NCBI RefSeq assembly: GCF_014198245.1 | Contig: NZ_JACIHE010000011.1 | Location: 186,001-250,000 of the forward strand | From: Bradyrhizobium sp. cir1 | GTDB taxonomy: Bacteria > Pseudomonadota > Alphaproteobacteria > Rhizobiales > Xanthobacteraceae | Direction of reading: 5' to 3' | DNA: 64,000 bases | Part shown: one piece after another, positions 54,626 through 62,725 of the stretch | Layout of the letters: the number at the start of each line of letters is the position of its first letter | How positions within the stretch are numbered: the first letter of the stretch is position 1 | Program-made: the position numbers and the translations under genes | Notes under the pieces: generated by a model | Database searches by the model: none | What the model saw: the letters and a program-made list of their open reading frames with translations, nothing else | Told to the model about the DNA's origin: nothing

Positions 54626-55414
54626 TTATCCCTGGACCAAGGCCAGCGCTTCGGCATGAAGCCGCGGCGTTGCGGTTGCCAAAATGCGCCCTTCCGAGTG
54701 AATCGAGAGCGGGCATCCCTCCCAATCGGTGATGCAGCCGCCGGCGCCCTGCACGATCGGAACCAGCGCCATGTAGTCATATGGCTGAAGCCCCGTTTCG
54801 AGAACGATGTCGCAGTGTCCCGACGCAAGCAGGCCATAGATGTAGCAGTCGCCGCCGAATCGGCGCATACGAGCAACTCGCGACAGCCGCTCGAATGGCT
54901 CCATCTCGCCTTCGCGGAACATGTCAGGCGATGTGGTGTAGAAGCTCGCGTCGGCGACGCTCTCGCATGCGCTGGTCCGAGCCAATCCATCGCCAAACCG
55001 CGCCACGCTGGGCTTCGCCATCCACCGCTCGCCCGTAAAGGGGATGTCGATCAGGCCGCAGAACGGCTGCTGCTGATAAGTCAACGCGATGAGCGTGCCG
55101 AACAAGGGAAAGCCGCTGATAAAGCTCTTGGTGCCGTCGATCGGGTCGACGATCCAGGTGAATGCTCCGCCGGGCTTGGCTCCGATTTCTTCGCCGATGA
55201 TGCCATGATCTGGAAAGCGCGCCTCGATCCTTTCCCTGAGACGCAACTCGACGGCTCGATCGGCGATCGTCACCGGGCTGGCATCGGACTTGGCGACGAC
55301 ATCCAGCGGGGTGCGGAAATAGGACAGTACGATGGGTCTGACCAAATCCGCGAGCTCGGCGGCAAATGACAGATAGACATCGGCATCGTCTGCCGTGACG
55401 GCATATTGGGCCAT
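54626..55414 (-). CDS. inositol-monophosphatase-family phosphatase (HisN-like)
   Basis: A 262-residue Mg-dependent phosphatase. The two metal-binding motifs are present: GIIGEEIG and WIVDPIDGTKSF, followed by RRFGGDCYIYGLLASGHCDI and QPYDYMALVPIVQGAGGCIT. The pattern GGDCY and the length are those of histidinol-phosphatases of the IMPase type (HisN) of alphaproteobacteria, although inositol phosphatase activity cannot be excluded. The start at 55414 has GAAGGAG upstream. No other his genes are near, as is usual for hisN. Confidence 0.88.
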   Translation of the reverse strand: MAQYAVTADDADVYLSFAAELADLVRPIVLSYFRTPLDVVAKSDASPVTIADRAVELRLRERIEARFPDHGIIGEEIGAKPGGAFTWIVDPIDGTKSFISGFPLFGTLIALTYQQQPFCGLIDIPFTGERWMAKPSVARFGDGLARTSACESVADASFYTTSPDMFREGEMEPFERLSRVARMRRFGGDCYIYGLLASGHCDIVLETGLQPYDYMALVPIVQGAGGCITDWEGCPLSIHSEGRILATATPRLHAEALALVQG

Positions 55415-56422
55415 TACAACTCCTTCAGGAACAGCGGCCATCGCGGATGATGGAGTGCGTCCGCATATGCTTCCAGATGCCGGATTTGTGACGCACCAAT
55501 ATAGCCTCGAGCAATCTGCTTAGGCGGCTCCAGGCCGCTCAGTGGGATCATCATCGTGTACCAAGGGCGGCCTGATACGCAACGCCACTGTCTTTGAACT
55601 TGTTAAGAAGTACGTATCCATCCGCGACCTTGTATTGTCCTTCAGGCTATCTCGCCGGTATCGCCCTTCGCGCCCGACGAGGACAGAACGATAGCACTAA
55701 GACAGCGATCTTCATGCGGCATTTTGGACAGCCTAGATGTGTGATTTGCCTATTGACGCGCTGCCGATCAAACGGCGCGCGCGAGGCGCGATACGTGTTC
55801 ATCAAACGCGACCTGGTCGAGCATGACCGGAAGGAGCTTCGTGGGGCTGCCCAGGCACCTTTCGGGCAGCGCCTGACTAACCCCGTCCCCTGACCAAAAG
55901 CTGACGGCCGCGATCAATTGCTCGAATTCGGCAACTTGCGGGGCGCGATGCACCCAGTCAACTTAGAACAGCGACGCTACAAGCCTCAAACTTCTCAGAG
56001 TTTTCCAGCCGCGCAGGCAGTGTCAAGGTCCTCACCAATCGTGGCTAATGAACCTTCGCCGCCATGAGGCCACGTCAGCAACTGCGGGTTCAAGGCTGAA
56101 GAGCTTCAGATATAAAAGCACCTTCGTCATCTTCGATTCGCTTTGACGATCTCAGCCCCGGAGATTGATCGCTGTACCGGCTTTTGTACCGGCGTCGAAC
56201 TGCTAGTCGCAGCATCGCGGTAAGTTGCGGCGGAGCGGCTTTGTCGGCCGATGATTCTGCTGGAGCAAATTGCCGCTGCTTCGAATATCAACCTTTGCCG
56301 CGGGAACGTCGGGTTTACGCAACGCGGAGCTAAACGGCTGCCTACCAACTTTGGTATGGGACATAAAGACGCGTTTGCATCGGGCGACCGAAAGTCTGTC
56401 ACGCTCGAGAGATATTGGTGGG
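55415..56422. other. 1-kb region without a supported gene
   Basis: It includes the hisN-like promoter at the left. Open frames on both strands around 55594-55953 have no recognisable family or ribosome binding site. I see no tRNA or clear repeat. Confidence 0.35.
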
Positions 56423-56737
56423 ACGAAAAACGTCTTTGCAGGCTTCATGCCCGTTCTTGTAAAGCCCCGCACACTGGGTCTGTTGACGAAATGCGAGCGT
56501 CGTCCTCCAGGGACGACCCTCATCATTTCGGTCTTCGCCGTGTTCGACCTCGCCAACCCGCGCCCGGATCGTTTGCAGAGCGAGCAGGAGCTTGGGGACA
56601 TGGCCGTGAAGGAGCTTCCGCCCGGCACCCCTCTCGACGTCGGCCTGCCCAAGCCACAAGTCGAGGTACTCATCGGCGGACACGCGGCGGAACCTGAGGG
56701 ACGGCCAGATAACCATGTCCACGTAAATCTAAGCATA
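56423..56737 (+). pseudogene. DUF2169-like fragment (type VI secretion-associated family)
   Basis: The frame includes VFAGFMPVLVKPRTLGLLTK, LIISVFAVFDL, MAVKELPPGTPLDVGLPKPQ and VEVLIGGHAAEPEGRP. This matches the N-terminal part of DUF2169 proteins, found in type VI secretion clusters with PAAR and VgrG. Similarity stops after about 105 residues, and the upstream and downstream parts of the gene are missing. No other type VI genes are visible, so it is a scar. Confidence 0.5.
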
Positions 56738-57053
56738 CGTCGAACGGTGCCGCGCGCCACCGCCAAGGTCGCGCGCGCACCGCCACACCGATTGAGCCAC
56801 AATGCCCGCGTTTCGCCATAGACACCGGACCATACCTTAATGGCGTCATCCAAAAGCTGGATGGGGCGGCTCGATCTCAATCTGCCTGGCCCGACGCTCC
56901 TCCCGCAAGACCTCTTTCCCGAGTTCAAGGCGGCGTGATCGTCGACACGACTTCATCAGCAACCTAGCCGCGCGCAACCGTTTCCCCGCACCGCCATTGC
57001 CCCCCGCGTCAAGGCTGACGGTTGCCTGCTCACCTGAAGCGAGGCGTGAATAC

Positions 57054-58382
57054 ATGATCGATGATGAACTGGATCTGCGAACCTTCACGCCACATCCGCA
57101 ACGCGACGCTGTGCTCCGCGAAGTGCACGCGCGCCCCTTCACGCGCCTTGTTTCGCCGTTCAGTGTGATCCACTTCGCTTTTCTTGCACAGGGCGAGGCG
57201 GCCACAAGCGATCGCTGCCGTTTTATCGATTTTTGCCTCGAGCGCAATCTTACGCCGCCTGAGCAATCGGCGAAACTTCATCAGATTGTCATCGGGCCCG
57301 CTACGCTACGCTGGGAGCAACATTCGGAATTTACGACATTCACCTGGATCTGGACTAACACAAATTGTTCAGCCGCAGACCAATTTGACAAAGTTGATGG
57401 TACCGTCCGATCGCTAATTCGCGCGCTGCGTCAGACCGGACAGTTGCTGGTCGCAATCAGGCTAGAAGTGGAGCGGGACGCCTCGCCGACCAGGCGGGCG
57501 GAACAGATTTTTGACAAGAATAGCCTGGCCATGGTTGCCACAAAGAGCGGCACAGGCGTTGCCGCCTCAGACTTCCGCGTAGACGAAAAAGGCTTCGCGA
57601 AAATACTCGTCTGCGACCTCGGGTTGACGTCGCACGATCTCGGAGCGCTAGTGCAGCGGCTCCTGGAAATCGAGACCTACCGACCATTGGCGCTGCTTGG
57701 CCTGTCGGCTGCTCTTGAGCTTGCACCATCTGTTGATCGCATCGACCGCCGTCTTGTTGAGGCGCTCGAGAAAATGCAAAGCGGTGAAGGGCTGCAGTTC
57801 AACAACCATCTGCTTGCCGAGCTGACGGCGCTGGCCGCATCTTTCGAAAGAGGCGCGACCGGCAGCCTGTTTCGCTTCGGCGCCAGCAGGGCCTATTACG
57901 AGCTGGTCCAATCGCGATTATCCATCATTGAAGGCAACGATGTCTCGGGCTATCCAACCTGGTCGTCGTTTCTGGCACGCCGCATGGCGCCGGCAATGCG
58001 AACCTGCGCAACTGTGGAGGATCGTCAGGCGACTCTGTCGGTCAAGCTAGCGCGTGCCGCCGATCTGTTGCGAACCCGGGTCGACGTCGAAATCGAACGA
58101 CAGAATCGTGACCTGTTGCAGGCTATCAACGAGCGCGCGAGACAGCAACTTCGGCTGCAGTGCACGGTCGAAGGATTGTCGGTCGGGGCGATAGGATATT
58201 ATGTGGTCAGCCTGTTTAGCTATCTTGCCAAAGGCGCGCATGATGTCGGACTGCGAGTAGAGCCCTCGTTCCTGACCGCAGCCTTCGTGCCGATCGCGGT
58301 CGGCGTGATCTGGCTGGTGAGTTACAATGTCCGAAAGCGGCACCTCAAGCACAACGATGCGCCCTCGGTTACTTGCGACTAG
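57054..58382 (+). CDS. DUF3422-family membrane protein
   Basis: A 442-residue protein of the DUF3422 family, known from many alpha- and betaproteobacteria without an assigned function. Family hallmarks are HPQRDAVLREVHARPF at the start and RWEQHSEFTTFTWIW. A long coiled-coil-prone region (LLRTRVDVEIERQNRDLLQA) precedes two C-terminal membrane helices (GAIGYYVVSLFSYLA and AAFVPIAVGVIWLVSYNV), so it is probably anchored in the inner membrane by its C-terminus. The start at 57054 has GAAGCGAGG upstream; the frame extends 19 codons further. It is monocistronic, with a hairpin 96 bases after the stop. Confidence 0.85.
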   Translation: MIDDELDLRTFTPHPQRDAVLREVHARPFTRLVSPFSVIHFAFLAQGEAATSDRCRFIDFCLERNLTPPEQSAKLHQIVIGPATLRWEQHSEFTTFTWIWTNTNCSAADQFDKVDGTVRSLIRALRQTGQLLVAIRLEVERDASPTRRAEQIFDKNSLAMVATKSGTGVAASDFRVDEKGFAKILVCDLGLTSHDLGALVQRLLEIETYRPLALLGLSAALELAPSVDRIDRRLVEALEKMQSGEGLQFNNHLLAELTALAASFERGATGSLFRFGASRAYYELVQSRLSIIEGNDVSGYPTWSSFLARRMAPAMRTCATVEDRQATLSVKLARAADLLRTRVDVEIERQNRDLLQAINERARQQLRLQCTVEGLSVGAIGYYVVSLFSYLAKGAHDVGLRVEPSFLTAAFVPIAVGVIWLVSYNVRKRHLKHNDAPSVTCD

Positions 58383-58477
58383 AGCTCCTAATCGGTGCGT
58401 CCGTCCTGCGAAGCTCGCATGGTCGGGGTGCGACCCTGCCGCAAGATCGCGGCCGGCTCCTGCGCAAGGTAATGCCC

Positions 58478-58496
58478 CGCCCGGACTAGCCGGGCG
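58478..58496. terminator. GC-rich hairpin between convergent genes
   Basis: CGCCCGG and CCGGGCG form a perfect 7-bp stem around ACTAG. It lies between the DUF3422 gene and the convergent DUF736 remnant and lacks a T-run, so a weak bidirectional terminator is the best guess. Confidence 0.45.
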
Positions 58497-58513
58497 AGGC
58501 AATGTGGGCCGGG

Positions 58514-58775
58514 TCAGTCGCCGTTGCGACGGCCGGGACGGGGCCAGATCAGGCTGAAGCCCTCACCTTCCTCGTCGGCGAAGAGGTTGGCGAAAATCGG
58601 AGCGGTGAAGCTCCGATCGTCGAGCTTCAGACCCAGATAATCGCGGCCCTCGTTGGAGCGCTTCGACCAGGCGGCGACCCCGATCTCCACACGGCCGACA
58701 TAGACCCGGTGGCTCGCCGCACGTTCCTGGCCTTGAACGAGAGGGTGGTGATTTCGCCGGTGAACTCGTTCGCCA
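58514..58775 (-). pseudogene. DUF736-family protein, frameshifted
   Basis: From ATG 58775 the frame starts MANEFTGEITTLSFKARNVR; after one missing base near 58707 it continues HRVYVGRVEIGVAAWSKRSN and LDDRSFTAPIFANLFADEEG. Together they form a complete DUF736 protein of about 86 residues, a family almost restricted to plasmids and integrative elements of alphaproteobacteria. The lesion lies in a short C-run, so it could be a sequencing error, but the neighbours are decayed as well. Confidence 0.65.
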
Positions 58776-59419
58776 TGGTAGTTCTCCTTGATCTCTGCTT
58801 TTCGAGCCCGCTCCTTGCGGCCTTGATGGTGATCGACAGGGTGGAGGCGACCGACGGCGCACCCCGAAGGGGCCTGACAGCAAAGGAGCAACTTTCTTGG
58901 CTCGCGCGCGGAATGACGGCGCAGCCGGCAGGGGAGGACATTTGTGACGCCGCTGCTGCGTCTTCGGCGGTCGAGACGCAGCCGTCCTTCGGCCAGATCA
59001 ATCCATCGAAGAGGCTGTTAGTGCGCTCGGCCTACAGAACTGACGTCAAGGAGAATGTGGCGAAACTGCACCGAGAGGCCGGCAAGTGAGTTTCGATGGT
59101 GACACGCGCCCTCTCCCTTCACACGAACGGATGTGGTGGCGTGATTACGCGTCGGCCGCGCGGCCCATTCACATTTATGTCGCCGCATCCTTCGAGATGC
59201 GACCGCTTGGTGCAAGCCTCTATGGTCACCGTGACGAAGCCGCGGCGCAAACTTGTTGACCGCAGCTTCAACGGCCAGCCCGCTCTCGTTCGAATTTCGA
59301 CGATGAGGACCGCGATCATTGCGGATACCTGGTCCCGTCCCGCCGGTCGATGTGACGCCTTCAGTGGGCGCTACCATTGCCCGGCATGTGCAGGTGCGGC
59401 CATTCCTTGAAGCGGATGA
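58776..59419. other. region between DUF736 and membrane-protein remnants
   Basis: No supported gene. It probably holds more decayed integrative-element DNA. Open frames here are short and Arg-rich with no motif. Confidence 0.35.
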
Positions 59420-59797
59420 AGCCGTGATGCGGACGGCAGTTGCGCCTGCGACAGCAAATATCGTCTGCCAGATTGGTGAAGGCCCCGTCATCAGGGCGGT
59501 TCCATATGTGGCGGTATAGCCCGCGGCGGTAGCGGGGCGCGACGTAGAGAAAGATGGTCTGGAGCCGAACCCAAGCCCATGACGCGAGAGCGAGCGCAAG
59601 CCGGGCGACGCCAAAGCTCACACCGCACGCCACGAGGGCCGTTACAATGCCGCCAAGCATGCCGGCGCCAGTGTGGAAGGCCCAAATGCCATCGTCGGGC
59701 CAACGAAGAGGGGTAGTGCGAAAGCAGCAAGCAGGAACACCAGCCAACAGAACAAGCCGATGACGAGGATAATGAGTGGTGGTCCGAGGATGATCAT
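59420..59797 (-). pseudogene. integrative-element membrane protein, two frameshifts
   Basis: Read over three frames from ATG 59797 (GGAG upstream): ILGPPLIILVIGLFCWLVFL ... FALPLFVG, then WAFHTGAGMLGGIVTALVAC and VRLQTIFLYVAPR, then GYTATYGTALMTGPSPIWQT and IFAVAGATAV. Joined, they resemble the small four-helix membrane protein commonly next to DUF736 and related genes on rhizobial integrative elements. Frame changes are near 59693 and 59535. Confidence 0.5.
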
Positions 59798-60417
59798 GAC
59801 GGTGGCTCCGTGAGATAGACGTCTGACGGCTGCGCCTTCCACCACCACGGCGCGCGCGACACTATAGCAGGAAACGCAGCGACCGGATCGTCACAAATCC
59901 AGTTGCGCGCTTTTTGTCATTCGCGCCGAGCTTGCGCTGCTCGTGCAATAGCATTTGACCCTTTGTGATCTTCAACTGGGCGCCGGCCTCTCGAAATCAC
60001 GTCGCGCAATCAGTTTCAGGAAAGTCCTGTGTTCTTGTCCATCTCGGTTGCCACTCCATCGTGTGTGCTGCTTTTCAGCATCCGGGGTAGCAATCGCCAC
60101 TCACTCCCACCCTGGTTGTTTTCCGTTCGCCGGCGCTTTGAAGCGCAACTATTCCCACGCAATGAAGCTCAGACTGTCAAATATGAGACAACGTCGGCAA
60201 GTTGACGCGACAAACTCTTCCGAAAATCCGGCAAAGCATACGAATTCAGTTCGGCACGCGGTTTGCTTCATTCGGGAAATCATCACCAATCGTCGTGCGG
60301 TGATCTTTGGGACGGACCTGGCGCGCGTTACCGCGTGCCTGGTCTGCTCCGACGATCTGTCGTGCGGCGATACTTCAGGAGGCGGGTCGTGAACCGGGAA
60401 GTACGGGGCGAACTTTG
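59798..60417. other. intergenic region upstream of the outer membrane protein gene
   Basis: No gene recognised; a 145-codon plus-strand frame (59955-60392) is not protein-like. The interval must contain the promoter of the beta-barrel protein gene. Confidence 0.35.
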
Positions 60418-62112
60418 ATGCGATGTAGAATTATTTTTTGTGGTGCGGCAACGATTGCGCTGGTTGCGAGCAGCGCAGTCAAGCCGGCGGGCCTTGAGCC
60501 ACAACTTAAACTGCCACAGGCGGTATGGAACTGGTCTGGAGGCTACATTGGCGGGCACGCCGGCGGTGGGTACGGCCGCACCTCCTTCAGCAATCCACAT
60601 GGTCCATCAATCTATGGCGGCATCGTCGATACCCCGGCGTTCCTTGCGGGTGGCCAGATCGGTTACAACTGGCAGAACAACAGCTGGGTGTTTGGCATCG
60701 AGCTGGATGCCTCCGGTTCTGTCTCCGAGGGTACAAATACATGCCTCGCCCCTTCGGGCTTTGTTGTGAGCGCAAATTGCAAGGCAGGTCCGAGCCTCTT
60801 TGCGACCGGGACCGGTCGCCTCGGTTACGCCTTTGGCGCGCTCGGACACACGCTGGCCTATCTCAAGGCAGGCCTAGCTTGGCAAAATAATCGGGGCGAT
60901 GTGGTCAACAACTATGAAGGCGGCTGGCCACAGGGCAAAACGCATTTCGACGATGGTCGGGCCGGTGGCATCATCGGGCTGGGCGTCGAGCAAACCCTAA
61001 CGCCTGCATGGTCGGTGAACGTCGAATATGACTATCTGCATTTTGGCGGGCCGAACGTCGCGACGGCTTCGACAGTACAGTTTCCTCCGTTTGCGATTCT
61101 GCCAGCGGACACGACCAGCCTGGCCAGCAACTATCACATCGGAAAGATTGGCCTGAACTACCACTTTGGTGCGGACCCAGAGGCCGCACAATGGTCCGAT
61201 GCGCCGCTGTATGGGAAATCAGCCGGCAGCGTACCACCCATTTTCTACGCACCCGGCTGGTCCTTCGAAGGCGGCTCGCGGCTCTGGCTGAGCCGGGGAC
61301 GCTTCCAGTGGGATCGCAGCGCAGCGCACGAAGACGAGGATCCTGGGATGCTCATATCGAGACTCACCTATCATGGACTGGACGGATTCTCTGGCGAACT
61401 GTTCGGCCGTGTTGATAGTCCCTGGGGAGTGTTCCTGAAGAGCAACCTTGGTATCGGAGGCTTCAACAAAGGGAAGGACAACGATGAAGATTGGCGGCCC
61501 CACGAGGGACTCTCGTACCAGAACACCCTTTCAGATCAGTCAAATGGAAGGTTCACATACTACACGGCCGACGTCGGTTACGATTTCTTGCGCAGCACCG
61601 ATTACAAGGTGGGGGGGTTTATAGGCTGGACCTATTACGGGCAGAGCTCGGACTCGATCGGTTGTGTCGAGTTCGCTAATCCGCGGAATCGATGTCTTAA
61701 CCCGGGTGACAACAGAATCGTGGGCAGCCAGGATACTCAATGGAATGCGCCTCGGATCGGCTTGAGCGCCGACACGATGCTGACCGAGCGTTGGCGCCTG
61801 AACGCTGATGTCGCTTACCTGCCTTGGAGCGGTTTCAGGGGGCGTGACTATCATCTCTTGCGCGACATGACCATCTTTGATGAACAACGCGGAAATGGTG
61901 GTGGCGGCGTCCAGATCGAAGGCGTGCTGTCCTACTCAATCACGAAGAACATCAGCGTCGGCGTCGGTGGCCGCTATTGGGCCATGTGGACGAAAAAGGA
62001 CAGCGACTCTTTGTGCAGCAGCCGCGGCTGCGCCGGTGAGCCGCTCACATTTGCGAAGTACAGCATGGAGCGCTGGGGTACGTTCTTTCAGGCCTCCTAT
62101 AAATTCGGCTGA
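60418..62112 (+). CDS. outer membrane protein with two beta-barrel-like domains
   Basis: A 564-residue protein with a signal peptide (IIFCGAATIALVASSAVKPA). Residues about 37-250 match the Omp25/Omp31-type barrel family frequent in rhizobia (WSGGYIGGHAGGGYGRTSF ... GGQIGYNWQNNSWVFGIELD ... VNVEYDYLHFG ... IGKIGLNYHFG). That terminal-strand-like GLNYHFG would normally end the protein, but here it continues with a second beta-rich region (about 275-564, FEGGSRLWLSRGRFQWD ... FFQASYKFG) that again ends in an aromatic-terminated strand. The start at 60418 is the first ATG before the signal; the frame extends upstream from a TTG. It is followed by an intrinsic terminator. The role is unknown. Confidence 0.82.
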   Translation: MRCRIIFCGAATIALVASSAVKPAGLEPQLKLPQAVWNWSGGYIGGHAGGGYGRTSFSNPHGPSIYGGIVDTPAFLAGGQIGYNWQNNSWVFGIELDASGSVSEGTNTCLAPSGFVVSANCKAGPSLFATGTGRLGYAFGALGHTLAYLKAGLAWQNNRGDVVNNYEGGWPQGKTHFDDGRAGGIIGLGVEQTLTPAWSVNVEYDYLHFGGPNVATASTVQFPPFAILPADTTSLASNYHIGKIGLNYHFGADPEAAQWSDAPLYGKSAGSVPPIFYAPGWSFEGGSRLWLSRGRFQWDRSAAHEDEDPGMLISRLTYHGLDGFSGELFGRVDSPWGVFLKSNLGIGGFNKGKDNDEDWRPHEGLSYQNTLSDQSNGRFTYYTADVGYDFLRSTDYKVGGFIGWTYYGQSSDSIGCVEFANPRNRCLNPGDNRIVGSQDTQWNAPRIGLSADTMLTERWRLNADVAYLPWSGFRGRDYHLLRDMTIFDEQRGNGGGGVQIEGVLSYSITKNISVGVGGRYWAMWTKKDSDSLCSSRGCAGEPLTFAKYSMERWGTFFQASYKFG

Positions 62113-62725
62113 AAGGGCCTCATCTTCGTCCGCTTGAGATTGCCTGTCGAGCCATCCTGGTCTGCTGGTTAACACCGACGGCGACGTCAACCACGAAACG
62201 CGAGAACCCCGGCAGCAATGCCCGGGGTTTTTTGTTTGCTCTGGCAATCTTTTACTACGCTATTGTGCATGGCCCGACATCTGCTGTTGGCTGAATGCAA
62301 CAGCGCTGGTCGGCTTTTTTGGTTAAGCATCTTCAGCCGAGTTGTGAACCCGAGATTTCATATGCCGACCTGACGCAACAAGGAGCTCCGCGAGACGCCT
62401 GCTCGTCTGGACGTCCCTTCAGCTATCCACGGCCCAACGAGTTGAGCTGTCTTCATGTTGCGGCTCAATCGATGCCGGCAAGCTGTCGCTCTACAAATCC
62501 GACAAATTGTAGTGCGGCTCGCTGGGCCATGTCGTGTTCACGACATCGCAACGGCGGACCTTTAGCCAGAAAACGTGTTGGTTCTGCTTGATTTCCAGTT
62601 TGCGCGCGCTGGCCGAGGCAAATGGCCCAGCCCTTGCTTCATTGCATTTCGAACCGTGTGCGGCTGCCAGCTCTTGATCGGCTCTGCCATAGGATGTGCG
62701 TATTTATGGAACGAAGGGCGCTGCC
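62113..62725. other. intergenic region with terminator, no gene
   Basis: After the terminator at 62205 I see no supported gene up to the M16 peptidase start. A search by eye for a tts box upstream of 62726 gave only a weak partial match (AAGCTGTCGCTC near 62480), which I do not accept. Confidence 0.4.
62205..62233 (+). terminator. intrinsic terminator of the outer membrane protein gene
   Basis: AACCCCGG and CCGGGGTT form an 8-bp stem around CAGCAATGC, followed directly by TTTTTT. It lies 93 bases after the stop codon and has all features of a rho-independent terminator. Confidence 0.85.

Noticed and set aside
59955..60392. A 145-codon open frame before the outer membrane protein
   Set aside because: Cys- and Arg-rich composition, no motif and no ribosome binding site; more likely leader sequence.
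62470..62500. Partial tts-box-like match before the M16 peptidase
   Set aside because: The GTCAG half is missing and the spacing is off by one base; too weak to support.
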